DNA of 57,609 nucleotides from Lachnospiraceae bacterium (GCA_902363835.1 CABJBM010000034.1:1-57609); one strand, 5' to 3'; positions 32,498 through 41,846 are shown, numbered from the stretch's first letter. Notes: generated by a model from the letters alone, not told the origin. Numbers and translations: made by a program.

Positions 32498-32836
32498 ATG
32501 GACAGAGAGCTGGAAAGAAGAAAATTAAGAGCTGGGGCATTCATGGTCAATAACGGAAGAGTACTGATGACCATTAACCTTTTAAGAGAAAAATACAATG
32601 CTTTAAGGAGTGTTGAAAAAGGTGTGAGAAGCGAAGGGATCAGCCGTCAGGAGTTTGTTGATAGTGCGAATTTCCTTGCAGAGGAAGGTTATATTGACTT
32701 AAGAGAAATTGATAGCCGGGAAAAGGCAAACCTTGCTGACTATGATTATTCGACACTGGAGGCAAAGATCACTGGAAAGGGAATCCGGCTGCTTGGTGGA
32801 GGCATCAATGATAACATGGTAGATTTGGGTGATTGA
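32498..32836 (+). CDS. Phage protein, winged-helix-like, 112 aa
   Basis: ATG 32498 after ggagtatag. Predicted helical with a wing-like loop (SRQEFVDSANFLAEEGYIDL, then EAKITGKGIRLLGGGI), the usual pattern of small phage proteins next to DUF3486 genes in Mu-like phages. It may take the place of Mu gp25/gp26. No function known. Confidence 0.6.
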   Translation: MDRELERRKLRAGAFMVNNGRVLMTINLLREKYNALRSVEKGVRSEGISRQEFVDSANFLAEEGYIDLREIDSREKANLADYDYSTLEAKITGKGIRLLGGGINDNMVDLGD

Positions 32837-32837
32837 T

Positions 32838-33392
32838 ATGGAAAAAAGGAAGCGAAGTACAGGAAAGGTTGACAGGCTTCCAGCGGAGCTGAAAGATACC
32901 GTTGAACAGATGCTTCTTACCGGGTGCACCTACAAAGAGATTGTTACATTTCTGAAAGAAAACGGAGAGGAAATGTCACAGATGGCTGTGTGTACTTACG
33001 CAAGAAAGTATCTGGCTACTGTGGAAATGATCAATGTAGCACAAAGCAATTTTTCCATGCTAATGGATGAGATGAATCGTTATCCAGATCTTGACACCTC
33101 GGAAGCGTTGATCCGATTGGCAAGTCATCATGTTATGAACGCTCTGACCTCGGTTGATGAGGAGCAAATGAAAGAAATGCCGATTGATAAGCTCATAAAG
33201 GAAACAAACGGACTTATCCGGGCAGCTGCTTATAAGAAGCGGATTGAGGTACAGAACCAAGATAACTATGAAGCCGGACTGGAGGCAGTCAAGAGCCTTG
33301 TCTTTGAAGCTATGGCAAAGGAAAAGCCGGAGCTTTACAGAGAAGTTAATAATTACTTGAACCAGAAGAAAAAGGAAGGATTGGAGGGGTAA
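32838..33392 (+). CDS. Mu gp27-like protein (DUF3486), likely small-terminase role
   Basis: ATG 32838, coupled to the previous stop. 184 residues; KVDRLPAELKDTVEQMLLTG then YKEIVTFLKENGEEMSQMAV is the DUF3486 HTH pattern. In Mu-like phages this gene sits just before the large terminase and is thought to be the DNA-recognition subunit. A helical C-terminus follows. Confidence 0.7.
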   Translation: MEKRKRSTGKVDRLPAELKDTVEQMLLTGCTYKEIVTFLKENGEEMSQMAVCTYARKYLATVEMINVAQSNFSMLMDEMNRYPDLDTSEALIRLASHHVMNALTSVDEEQMKEMPIDKLIKETNGLIRAAAYKKRIEVQNQDNYEAGLEAVKSLVFEAMAKEKPELYREVNNYLNQKKKEGLEG

Positions 33393-33398
33393 GCTGTT

Positions 33399-33893
33399 AT
33401 GTGGTATGTCATTCAGGTTAAAACAGGAGATGAAGTGTCGGTCATGAAGAAACTGCAGGAATTGAATATTCAAGCTGCCGTTCCTATTGAAAACCGACCG
33501 ACACGAAAAAGCGGAAGCTGGACATTGAAGGAATATGTACTGTTTCCCAGTTATGTTTTTTTAAATATCCATTTCAATGCGGAGTATTATTACAAGGTTG
33601 TAAAAATACCAAGCGTAATAAGATTTTTAGGAGAAAGCTCTCATCCGTCAACGCTGACTTATTTGGAAGCGGAGTGGATAAAGATATTATCCGGATCAGG
33701 AGGAACTCCTATTGAACCTACAAAGGTTAAGGAAAGCGAAAATGGCGAGATTGAAATCGTGGAAGGCATTCTTGCACAATTTGCCAACAGGGTTATCAAG
33801 TATGATAAGCACAGCCGAAAGGCTACCTTTGAATTAACAATTTGTAATGAAGTAAAAGAAGTGCAGCTTGGCATAGAGCTGCTGGAACAATAG
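33399..33893 (+). CDS. NusG paralog (LoaP/RfaH/UpxY-like), probable antiterminator
   Basis: ATG 33399 after ggagggg. 164 residues. The NGN domain starts WYVIQVKTGDEVSVMKKLQE and has the typical VLFPSYVFLN strand. The C-terminal KOW domain (EGILAQFANRVIKYDKHSRKA) is present. NGN domains bind RNA polymerase; specialised paralogs act at particular operons through RNA or DNA signals. It stands directly before a structured, terminator-like leader (33911-34029) and the whole late operon, so it probably lets polymerase read through late-gene terminators. This function is inferred. Confidence 0.8.
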   Translation: MWYVIQVKTGDEVSVMKKLQELNIQAAVPIENRPTRKSGSWTLKEYVLFPSYVFLNIHFNAEYYYKVVKIPSVIRFLGESSHPSTLTYLEAEWIKILSGSGGTPIEPTKVKESENGEIEIVEGILAQFANRVIKYDKHSRKATFELTICNEVKEVQLGIELLEQ

Positions 33894-33910
33894 GAGGTTT
33901 CTCTGAAGCG

Positions 33911-34029
33911 TGGATTGATTCGTCTCCATACGGAATGGAAGCTGACATAAGGAAAAGGAACTGAGCGGAAAATGATAAGGTCAGGTGGCGTAGCCTTGCT
34001 AAAATCAGATACCCGGTGCAGTTCCTTTT
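33911..34029 (+). ncRNA. Structured leader RNA before the late operon (terminator/antiterminator candidate)
   Basis: AAAAGGAACTG (33953-33963) and CAGTTCCTTTT (34019-34029) form a perfect 11-bp stem ending in TTTTCTATT, like an intrinsic terminator. The 55-nt interior has a GGC-GTA-GCC hairpin. CTGAC (33942-33946) could instead pair with GTCAG (33980-33984), and TGGA/TCCA pair upstream. Mutually exclusive pairings and the adjacent NusG-like gene suggest a regulated element. Confidence 0.5.
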
Positions 34030-34167
34030 CTATTGCCGTTTAAAAAAGCGTAAAACCCCTTTAAAACCGTTTCAAAATACGAAGTGGGGGAAATCATCAT
34101 ATCGGCTCTTTTTTGCGTGTATGGGAAAAAACAGGGCATAAAAATAAATGGGAAAGAAGGTGAGGAA

Positions 34168-35925
34168 TTGAGGCAAGGAAAAAAGAAAAGCATACACGCT
34201 CTGATCGGAGCCATGACGGAAGCCGAGAGCAAATCTTTCTACGATGAAACCGAAAGCGTTCTAAATGATTTTAAAAGCCTTTTAAAGCAGTTTTTATATA
34301 AAGATGAAGAACCGGAAAGAGTGAGAATCCGTCAGGACTATGAAGCAGGATTACCGCTTACCGGAAAAGGTGGAATCCGTCAGAGGCTTGGAGCAATCGA
34401 CATGGAGTTCTTTGGAAGAGCTTATTTTCCACATTATTTTTCAAGACCTTCTCCTGAGTTTCACAGAGAACTGGATGCCATATGGCACAAGGGAGTTTTG
34501 AAAGACCGTTTCCCGGTTACCCCGTCTGCAGTGAAAGAGATCAGCAGGATGAACGGTGTTAAAAGAGTGGTGGCAGCTCCTCGTGGTCATGCAAAGAGTA
34601 CCAGCCTGACCTTCAAAGGCAATATGCATGCTATTGTTTATGAATATAAGCATTACCCGATTATCATATCTGACAGCTCGGAACAGGCAGAAGGCTTCCT
34701 AGACAACATAAGAGTGGAGTTTGAAGAGAATGAAGCTCTCCGGGAGGATTTTGGAGATTTAGCCGGAAAGGTATGGAGATCAAATGTACTTATAACCAGC
34801 ACCAATATAAAGGTGGAGGCAATCGGCTCTGGAAAGAAAATAAGAGGTAGGAAACATCGGAACTGGAGACCGGATTTACTTGTGCTGGATGATATTGAAA
34901 ATGATGAAAATGTCCGCACACCGGAACAGCGCAAAAAGCTGGAAAACTGGTTTTTAAAAGCAGTTTCAAAAGCTGGTGATGATTATACGGATATTATTTA
35001 TATTGGTACACTGTTGCATTATGACAGCTTGCTGGCAAAAACACTCAACAATCCGGGATACAAAGCAATCAAGTACAGGGCGGTTATTTCCTTTTCTTCG
35101 GAAGAGGATTTATGGAAAGAATGGGAGGGAATATATACAGACCTTTCCAACGATAACCATGAGGCTGATGCAAAAGCTTTCTTCGAAGCGAACAGAGAGA
35201 AGATGCTTGCAGGAACACAGGTATTGTGGGAGGAGAAGCTTTCTTACTATGATTTGATGGTCATGAAAGTAACGGAAGGCGAATCTTCCTTTAACTCTGA
35301 AGAACAGAATGAGCCGATCAATCCGGAAGACTGTATTTTCAATGAGGAATGGTTTGATTACTATAACGAATCAGAAATTGATTTTAATAACAGAGACTTC
35401 CTGTTCTTTGGTTTTGTTGATCCGTCACTTGGAAAAACAAAGAAGAGTGACTTTTCTGCTATTATTACAATGGCAAAACATAAGGTATCAGGCTATATGT
35501 TTGTCATGGATGCGGATATCGAAAGAAGGCATCCGGACAAGATTATAACAGATGTGCTGGAGAAGGAAAGGTGGCTCCGAAGGGATTATGGAAGGGGATA
35601 TAAAAAGTTCGGTGCAGAGACCGTACAGTTCCAATGGTTCCTGAAGGAGGAGCTGGCAAAGGCATCAGCAAAAGCAGGATTGTATCTTCCGATTGAGGAA
35701 GTTCCCCAATCTACGGATAAAACCATGCGTATCCAGACTTTGCAGCCTGATGTGAAAAATAAGTACATCAAATTCAATAAAAGACATAAAAGGCTGCTGG
35801 AGCAGATGTTCCACTTCCCGATGGGAGCTTACGATGACGGAGTGGATGCGCTGGAGGGCTGTAGAACCATAGCCAAGAAAACAAAACGGTTCAGGATACT
35901 GGATAAAGGCAGTTTAGGAGCATAG
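34168..35925 (+). CDS. Terminase large subunit (Mu gp28-like)
   Basis: Start TTG 34168 after aaggtg; the GTG at 34084 lies in the leader and is less likely. 585 residues. ATPase: Walker A-like APRGHAKST, Walker B LLVLDDIEND, coupling motif IYIGTLLHY. The C-terminal RNase H-like nuclease includes FVDPSLGKTKKSDFSAI and a late acidic DDGVDALEG. It packages DNA into proheads by headful, which in Mu-like phages takes in adjoining host DNA. Confidence 0.85.
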   Translation: MRQGKKKSIHALIGAMTEAESKSFYDETESVLNDFKSLLKQFLYKDEEPERVRIRQDYEAGLPLTGKGGIRQRLGAIDMEFFGRAYFPHYFSRPSPEFHRELDAIWHKGVLKDRFPVTPSAVKEISRMNGVKRVVAAPRGHAKSTSLTFKGNMHAIVYEYKHYPIIISDSSEQAEGFLDNIRVEFEENEALREDFGDLAGKVWRSNVLITSTNIKVEAIGSGKKIRGRKHRNWRPDLLVLDDIENDENVRTPEQRKKLENWFLKAVSKAGDDYTDIIYIGTLLHYDSLLAKTLNNPGYKAIKYRAVISFSSEEDLWKEWEGIYTDLSNDNHEADAKAFFEANREKMLAGTQVLWEEKLSYYDLMVMKVTEGESSFNSEEQNEPINPEDCIFNEEWFDYYNESEIDFNNRDFLFFGFVDPSLGKTKKSDFSAIITMAKHKVSGYMFVMDADIERRHPDKIITDVLEKERWLRRDYGRGYKKFGAETVQFQWFLKEELAKASAKAGLYLPIEEVPQSTDKTMRIQTLQPDVKNKYIKFNKRHKRLLEQMFHFPMGAYDDGVDALEGCRTIAKKTKRFRILDKGSLGA

Positions 35926-35936
35926 GAGGTGGTAAG

Positions 35937-37313
35937 ATGCCCGTTTTGTATATGGAAAAATCATCTGTGGAATCCCTGACGGAGCAGGATATCAGGGATA
36001 TCATAGAGGAAAATACAATCGGAATGAAATATGGAAAGCTGAATGATTATTATATAGGGCAGCATTCCATTTTAGGAGTAACGAAAAAGGATAGCACTGC
36101 TCCGAATAATAAGCTAGTCAATAATATGGCAAAGTACATAACAGATACAGCTACCGGGTATTTTGTGGGCAAGCCTGTTATTTATAATTCGGATAATGAT
36201 GTGTTCCTGCAGGAAATTCAAGATATTTTCGATTACAACGATGAACAGGATCACAACATGGAGCTGGCGAAGCAGTGCAGTATTTGTGGGAACTGTTTTG
36301 AAATGCTTTATATTGATGAGGACTGCAAAATCAGATTTGCAAAAGTAAAAGCCGGTGACCTTGTTATGATTTATGAAACAGAAACAGGATTCACTACTCC
36401 GCTGGCAGCGATCCGCACAATTTATTCAAGGGATAAGAATAACAACCTGATTCGCAAAGTAGAGTTTTGGAATGCGTATCAAACTCTTCATTTCCGGTCA
36501 GTCAACGGTGGTTATCTTAATCTTGAGAATATTACAGAACATTACTGGAATGACGTACCGTTTGTTGAGTATATCAACAACGAGGAACGAATTGGAGACT
36601 TTGAAGGGGTTATCAGTGAGATAGATGCATACAACAAGGTACAGAGTAATACGGCAAACTACTTTCAGTATAACGATGATGCCATTTTAAAGGTTACAAA
36701 GCTTGGAGATGTCAGTTCACAGGATATTGCCGACATGAAGGAAAAAGGAGCAATCATTCTGGAAGATGGTGGAGATGTGACATGGCTGCTTAAAACCATA
36801 GATGATACAGCATTGGAAAATTATAAAAACCGTTTAAGAGAGGATATCCACTTGGGAGCAAATGTTCCCAATATGGCTGATGAGGCATTCGGAAACAATT
36901 TAAGCGGTGTCGCTGTGTCGTATAAATTATGGGGTCTAGAGCAGATCTGTGCTATAAAGGAGCGTAAGTTTAAGCGTGGGCTGCAGCGTAGGATTGAGCT
37001 GATAACCAATATATTAAATGTCATGGGGCGCAAGTATGACTACCGGGATATTATACCGAATTTCCGAAGAAACAAACCGCAAAATATCCTTGAAATAGCA
37101 CAGATTATCACAATGCTGGCAAATGATCTTTCCAGAGAGTCAAGGCTGCAGATGCTTCCAACGGTTGAAAATGTCCAAGATGAAATTGACAAGCTGGAGG
37201 AGGAAAAAAACAAGGATATGAAGGACTTTGGCTCTTATGATAATTTTGCTAAAATCTTTCAGACTACTGAAGCTGAAGCTCCGGAGGAGAGTAAGGCAGG
37301 TGCAAACGAATGA
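35937..37313 (+). CDS. Portal protein (SPP1 Gp6-like)
   Basis: Ribosome site aggaggtgg before ATG. 458 residues with the SPP1-type portal pattern: YYIGQHSILGV, NNKLVNNMAKYITDTATGYF, PFVEYINNEERIGDFEGV, and SGVAVSYKLWGLEQI. It forms the ring at one head vertex through which DNA enters. Its stop overlaps the start of the MuF-like gene. Confidence 0.9.
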   Translation: MPVLYMEKSSVESLTEQDIRDIIEENTIGMKYGKLNDYYIGQHSILGVTKKDSTAPNNKLVNNMAKYITDTATGYFVGKPVIYNSDNDVFLQEIQDIFDYNDEQDHNMELAKQCSICGNCFEMLYIDEDCKIRFAKVKAGDLVMIYETETGFTTPLAAIRTIYSRDKNNNLIRKVEFWNAYQTLHFRSVNGGYLNLENITEHYWNDVPFVEYINNEERIGDFEGVISEIDAYNKVQSNTANYFQYNDDAILKVTKLGDVSSQDIADMKEKGAIILEDGGDVTWLLKTIDDTALENYKNRLREDIHLGANVPNMADEAFGNNLSGVAVSYKLWGLEQICAIKERKFKRGLQRRIELITNILNVMGRKYDYRDIIPNFRRNKPQNILEIAQIITMLANDLSRESRLQMLPTVENVQDEIDKLEEEKNKDMKDFGSYDNFAKIFQTTEAEAPEESKAGANE

Positions 37314-38317
37314 GCTTAAGAGATCGTAATTACTGGATTGAACAGGCAAAAGAAAAGATTCTTGCTAATTCCAAAGCATCGGATTCTTATGAAAAAGAAT
37401 TGATTTTTTTATATGATGAAGCTGCAAATCAGATTGAAACAGAGATTACATCAATGTATGCAAAGTATGCCAAAGACAATGAGCTTACAAATGTGGAGGC
37501 TTCTAAACTGTTATCCGGTAAGGAACATAGCCAGTGGAAAAAGTCCATTGAGGAGTATATTGAGGACATTGCAAAGGCTGGGAAAGGTTCAAGAACTCTG
37601 TTGGAACTAAATACACTTTCTGCTAAAAGCCAGATCAGCAGGAAAGAGCAGCTTCTGTCAAATATCTATCAAAACATGATGACATTAGCAAATGACAGCA
37701 ATACGAAGCTTTCCGAACTTCTCGGTGATTTGTTTGAAACCAATTACTACCGGAATTGCTATAACGTGCAACAAGGGATTGGGATTGGTTTTAATGTACA
37801 AAAGATTAATGAAAAAAGATTAAAACAGGTTTTGGAATTCCCCTGGTCAAGAAAAAACTTTTCTCAAACCTTATGGGAAAACACTGATAAACTAGCAGCC
37901 TTGGCAAAACGTGAAATAACTCTCGGATTCATTAATGGAAGCAGCGTTCAGAAAATGGCGAAAGAAGTTAATGACATCATGGGAAAAGGAACCATGGCAG
38001 CTACACGATTAGTCAGGACAGAGTGCAGCTACTTTGCGAATCAGGGGGAAATGATATCCTATCAGGAAATGGGTATAGAGGAATATGAATTTTTGGGAGC
38101 TGGCTGTGAGGACTGCCAAGCCTTAAACGGATTAAAGTTCAAGGTTTCAGAGGCGGTGGCTGGTATCAATCTTCCCCCGATACATCCCAATTGTAAGTGC
38201 ACTACAAAATCAGTACATAAAATTGATATGTTCAAGTTAAAGCCAGATGCCAATCCACTTGCATCGAATGTAAAATTTCAAGAGTGGAAGGAAAGATATA
38301 TCAAAGAAAAAAAGTGA
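37310..38317 (+). CDS. MuF/SPP1 Gp7-like minor head protein
   Basis: ATG overlaps the portal stop (ATGA). 335 residues. The MuF-type C-terminal motif ATRLVRTECSYFANQGEMIS and EDCQALNGLKFKVSEA, ending HPNCKCTTKS, is clear. It attaches near the portal and aids head assembly or DNA ejection. No extra toxin domain is seen after the MuF core. Confidence 0.85.
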   Translation: MSLRDRNYWIEQAKEKILANSKASDSYEKELIFLYDEAANQIETEITSMYAKYAKDNELTNVEASKLLSGKEHSQWKKSIEEYIEDIAKAGKGSRTLLELNTLSAKSQISRKEQLLSNIYQNMMTLANDSNTKLSELLGDLFETNYYRNCYNVQQGIGIGFNVQKINEKRLKQVLEFPWSRKNFSQTLWENTDKLAALAKREITLGFINGSSVQKMAKEVNDIMGKGTMAATRLVRTECSYFANQGEMISYQEMGIEEYEFLGAGCEDCQALNGLKFKVSEAVAGINLPPIHPNCKCTTKSVHKIDMFKLKPDANPLASNVKFQEWKERYIKEKK

Positions 38318-38320
38318 TTT

Positions 38321-38345
38321 AAGCACCGTATTTGGTGCTTTTATT
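38321..38345 (+). terminator. Terminator inside the late operon
   Basis: AAGCACC/GGTGCTT stem with 6-base loop, then TTATT. It lies between the MuF-like gene and the scaffold gene, in the middle of genes that should be expressed together, so it may be overridden by antitermination or set a partial drop in expression. Confidence 0.6.
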
Positions 38346-38371
38346 ATACAAAAAAATAGGAGGAAAGTAAC

Positions 38372-39049
38372 ATGGATGGAAATGAAACAAATGTGAATGC
38401 AGAAACCCAGCAGACGGATACAACGACTGCAACCGCAGCTACAGCTGCAGAACAGCAGACTGCCGAAGCCACACCAGAAAAGGTAAGTGCCCTTCAGAAA
38501 TTCATTGATGGGCTTTTTGGAAAAAAGGCAGATGGAGAGGCTGCAGCTGAAGAAAAAAAGGACACCGCCAAGGAAGATGCTGATAAAGGGGATTCTGCCA
38601 AGGCAGCAGAAAAAAAGACTTTTTCAGAGGAGGATGTGAATTCAGCAGTTGAAAGCGCAAAGCAGAAATGGCTGGAGGAACAGAAGGAGGCAGAGCGCAT
38701 CAGCAAGTTGTCTCCTGAAGAAAAGGAAAAGGAAGAACAGCAGAAAAAGGATAAGGAGCTGGAATCCTTAAGAGGTCAGCTTCTCCAAAGGGATTTAAAG
38801 GAACAGGCGGTCAGTGCTCTTGATAAAGAGGGTTTTCCGGTAAAGCTGGCAGAAACACTTGATTATTCCAGCAAAGAAAATATGGAAAAGAGCCTGAAGG
38901 GCACAATGGATGTGTTCCGGGATAGCCTGAAGGTGGCTATTGAAACAAGGCTGAAGGGTAAGACTCCGGAAGGACTTGGAGGAGCTGCTTCCGCAGAAAA
39001 TATGATCAAAGATCAGATTGCAAAAAATATCAGAGGAGGAATGATGTAA
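38372..39049 (+). CDS. Capsid scaffold protein (DUF4355-like)
   Basis: 225 residues, after aggagg. Thr/Ala-rich N-terminus, highly charged coiled-coil middle (KLSPEEKEKEEQQKKDKELE), then EGFPVKLAETLDYSSKENME, usual for DUF4355 scaffolds. It guides major capsid assembly and is lost from the mature head. It is directly followed by the capsid gene. Confidence 0.8.
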   Translation: MDGNETNVNAETQQTDTTTATAATAAEQQTAEATPEKVSALQKFIDGLFGKKADGEAAAEEKKDTAKEDADKGDSAKAAEKKTFSEEDVNSAVESAKQKWLEEQKEAERISKLSPEEKEKEEQQKKDKELESLRGQLLQRDLKEQAVSALDKEGFPVKLAETLDYSSKENMEKSLKGTMDVFRDSLKVAIETRLKGKTPEGLGGAASAENMIKDQIAKNIRGGMM

Positions 39050-39050
39050 T

Positions 39051-39977
39051 ATGGCAAACACAGTAGAATATGCACAGATTTTTCAGACAGAGTTAGATAA
39101 AGCAGCGGTGGAGCAGTCCACATCCGGATGGATGGAGGTAAATGACAAGCTGATCAAATATGCAGGAGGATCGGATGTAAAAATTCCTGATCTGGACATG
39201 GACGGTCTTGGAGATTATGACAGAAAGGACGGCTTTGCAGACGGCGATGTTGATTTTAAATATCAGACCAAAACCATGACACAGGACAGAGGGCGATTGT
39301 TCACGATTGATGAAAATGACGTAAACGAAACGAATTTTGTCTTGACGGCATCCACCATCATGGGACAATTCCAGCGTGAAAAGGTAATCCCGGAAATTGA
39401 TGCTTATAGATACAGCTCCATTTCCTCACAGTGTATTGCTAAAAGCAAAGCCTCCGGAGGATATACACCAGATGAAGCAACTGTACTCCAGAGGCTTTAT
39501 TACGATATCGCAAGCGTTCAGGATATCATTGGCGATGAAACACCGCTTGTTATTACAATAAGTACCATGATTTCGGCTATGATTGCCATGTCTGAAAAGC
39601 TGTCAAAGAAATTTGATGTTACAGACTTTAAACAGGGAGACATCAATTTAAAGGTTAAGAGCCTTGATGGAAGGTTTCCATTAATCACAGTAGGCTCTGG
39701 CAGATTGAAGACGGAATACTTATTCCGAGACGGAAGAACCACAGGGCAGGAAGCCGGAGGTTTCGCACCGACTGCCAATGCCAAGGATGTCAACTGGTTA
39801 ATTACTCCGAGAACCGCACCGATTGCGGTGTCCAGAACTGATAAGATGCGTATTTTCGATCCGGATACCTATCAGAAAAAACGTGCATGGGCAATGGATT
39901 ACAGAAAGTATCATGATTTGTGGATCACAAACAAGAAGATTGAACAGTGCTTTGCAAATGTAAAGCAGGAACTGTAG
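39051..39977 (+). CDS. Major capsid protein
   Basis: ATG one base after the scaffold stop. 308 residues with the HK97-fold pattern of Firmicutes phages: GGSDVKIPDLDMDGLGDYDR, KTMTQDRGRLFTIDENDVNE, INWLITPRTAPIAVS-type segment near residue 255 (VNWLITPRTAPIAVSRT here). It forms the icosahedral shell. Position after the scaffold supports the call. Confidence 0.85.
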   Translation: MANTVEYAQIFQTELDKAAVEQSTSGWMEVNDKLIKYAGGSDVKIPDLDMDGLGDYDRKDGFADGDVDFKYQTKTMTQDRGRLFTIDENDVNETNFVLTASTIMGQFQREKVIPEIDAYRYSSISSQCIAKSKASGGYTPDEATVLQRLYYDIASVQDIIGDETPLVITISTMISAMIAMSEKLSKKFDVTDFKQGDINLKVKSLDGRFPLITVGSGRLKTEYLFRDGRTTGQEAGGFAPTANAKDVNWLITPRTAPIAVSRTDKMRIFDPDTYQKKRAWAMDYRKYHDLWITNKKIEQCFANVKQEL

Positions 39978-39987
39978 GAGGTAGGAT

Positions 39988-40293
39988 ATGACTATTAAAT
40001 TGCAGAGGTTGAATGTGGTAAAAGAGGTTGACAGCGAGGAGAAAGCCAAAAAGTTAGAAGAACTTGGCTTTAAGCGAATGAAAGAAGCTGAAAAAGAAAA
40101 GGCATCAGCTGAAAAAGAAAAGGCATCAGCTGAAAAAGAAGAGGTACCAGCTGATAAAGGAAAGGCACCAGCTGATAAAAAGAATGGGAAAAATGGAAAT
40201 AAGAAGCCGGAGGCTGATAAAAAAGAGGAGGGCGATGGAGATGGATCAGGAGCTGCTGGAGAGGATAACAGCGGAGGTAATGGACAGTCTTAA
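39988..40293 (+). CDS. Low-complexity Lys/Glu protein after the capsid gene
   Basis: 101 residues. The first 30 look folded (TIKLQRLNVVKEVDSEEKAK), the rest is charged repeats. A 21-bp unit encoding AEKEKAS is repeated at about 40085-40150, with degenerate copies after it. It could be a capsid decoration or assembly protein; composition is the only clue. It overlaps the next gene by 53 bp. Confidence 0.5.
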   Translation: MTIKLQRLNVVKEVDSEEKAKKLEELGFKRMKEAEKEKASAEKEKASAEKEEVPADKGKAPADKKNGKNGNKKPEADKKEEGDGDGSGAAGEDNSGGNGQS

Positions 40294-40612
40294 AATGTCA
40301 GAAGCTGAAAGCGGTACAGCGAAACGCTATGTTAAAAGGGCAGTAAACAGAATACTGCTCTTTTGTAACAGGGAGGACTTCCCGGAGCCTTTGGAAGATA
40401 TAGCAACGCAGATTGCAGAGGATATGCTGAAGGCTGACTTGGTAAAGCCAAGCGAAAAGGAAGTGAAAAGCATATCTCGTGGTGACACTTCCATTTCCTA
40501 CAAGGATGACAGTACAACAACGAAACAGGCGGTTGATTTTATGAAGGATTATGAAAGAACCCTCATCCGGTATAAAAAGCCAAATCTCCCAAAGGACAGA
40601 AAAAATGAGTGA
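40241..40612 (+). CDS. Head-tail connector protein
   Basis: ATG 40241 after gaggaggg, inside the end of the preceding gene. 123 residues with the helical pattern of phage gp6/connector proteins (AKRYVKRAVNRILLFCNREDFPE, then IAEDMLKADL). It likely forms the first ring below the portal. Confidence 0.65.
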   Translation: MDQELLERITAEVMDSLKMSEAESGTAKRYVKRAVNRILLFCNREDFPEPLEDIATQIAEDMLKADLVKPSEKEVKSISRGDTSISYKDDSTTTKQAVDFMKDYERTLIRYKKPNLPKDRKNE

Positions 40613-40967
40613 GGCAGATATCCTTGCACTGACTTATGAAGATAAGGTTACCGTTTACCGGGCATTTAAAGATACTTTACCATCCGGTGAAAGCGTCTTC
40701 AAAGAGGGTTTTGAAGGAAAGGTTATCTATTCGGATAAGGAATGCGCCCTATCCAGCCAGTCGGGTGGAAAAATAAATCAGACCGCATCAACAGCAAGCG
40801 CACCTACAGAGTATTCGCTGTTTACAAGACCGGAGATTGATATACAACCAAATGATCATCTTATTATCTCACATTTAGGTAAGAATATTATGGCAGTAGC
40901 CGGACGTGCAGCAAGGCTTTCATCACACAACAACATACCTCTCAAGATAGAAAAGGAGGTTGTGTAA
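40605..40967 (+). CDS. Head completion/minor structural protein, 120 aa
   Basis: ATG 40605 overlaps the connector stop. The beta-rich pattern (KVTVYRAFKDTLPSGESVF, EIDIQPNDHLIIS) fits head-tail stopper proteins that follow the connector in Firmicutes phages. Assigned by position and composition. Confidence 0.6.
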   Translation: MSEADILALTYEDKVTVYRAFKDTLPSGESVFKEGFEGKVIYSDKECALSSQSGGKINQTASTASAPTEYSLFTRPEIDIQPNDHLIISHLGKNIMAVAGRAARLSSHNNIPLKIEKEVV

Positions 40968-40969
40968 TT

Positions 40970-41371
40970 ATGGGAAGTACAGATTATTCCTTCGATGGGC
41001 TTGACGAATGGGAGCAAGCCCTAAGTAAGGCAATTGCAAATGAATATCCAGCGGAGTTTGAGCAAATGGTACTGGATGTTGCTGCCCAGCTCCGAAACAG
41101 GGTAAGAGAGCATACTCCTGTAAAAACAGGAACGCTCCGTAGGGAGTGGTATGTCGGTGATATTATTAAAAAGGGCGATGAGTATTACATTGAGGTCTAC
41201 AATAACACCGAATATGTGGAGCATGTGGAACATGGTCACAGGACTCCTGGAGGCAAGAATTTTGTTAAGGGAAAACATATGATGGAAGTTTCTATGGCAG
41301 AGCTTAATCAGGTACTCCCAGCCTACCTACGAACATGGCTTAATGATTTCCTGAATACCCATGAAATTTAA
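40970..41371 (+). CDS. HK97 gp10-like tail-joining protein
   Basis: 133 residues containing LRNRVREHTPVKTGTLRREW, the HK97 gp10 signature, and EYVEHVEHGHRTPGG. These proteins lie at the head-tail junction or help tail completion. Ribosome site aaaggagg before ATG. Confidence 0.8.
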   Translation: MGSTDYSFDGLDEWEQALSKAIANEYPAEFEQMVLDVAAQLRNRVREHTPVKTGTLRREWYVGDIIKKGDEYYIEVYNNTEYVEHVEHGHRTPGGKNFVKGKHMMEVSMAELNQVLPAYLRTWLNDFLNTHEI

Positions 41372-41385
41372 AGGGGGTATGCAAG

Positions 41386-41841
41386 ATGGATAATGCCTAT
41401 ACGGTTATTAAAAATGCAGCAATACGTCTGCTGAAGGAGCTCGATCCTTCGGTGGACGTTTTTGCTGAAGAAATTAAAAAAACGGAAGATGCAGAACAGG
41501 AATTAAATGCAGAGACTTATTATTTCATTGACATAATTCCCACAGGCAGCATTACCGTTGACAGATATTTTACTGATCGGAGTGTGTTCATTGACATTGC
41601 CTATCATGATAAAAGTGAATTGAATTCTGTTTATTTAGAAAAGTCTTATCAGCTGGATCAACGGATAAGACCTGTTTTCTCATTTGGAAACAGGAATATT
41701 ACAGTAAAAGATGCAAGCTCTAAGACAGTGGATCATGTTCTGCACTACTCTTTTTCTATCAGCTTTAGGGATAGCCGGGAAGAGACGCAAGAATATGAGC
41801 TGATGGGAGAACTTGAAACAATTATGAAAAAAGGAGAGTGA
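41386..41841 (+). CDS. Tail terminator-like protein (DUF6838-like)
   Basis: 151 residues; GSITVDRYFTDRSVFIDIAYHD and LHYSFSISFRD are typical of the tail-terminator proteins that precede the sheath gene in PBSX-like contractile tails. It caps the tail tube after assembly. Confidence 0.65.
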   Translation: MDNAYTVIKNAAIRLLKELDPSVDVFAEEIKKTEDAEQELNAETYYFIDIIPTGSITVDRYFTDRSVFIDIAYHDKSELNSVYLEKSYQLDQRIRPVFSFGNRNITVKDASSKTVDHVLHYSFSISFRDSREETQEYELMGELETIMKKGE

Positions 41842-41846
41842 GAGAA

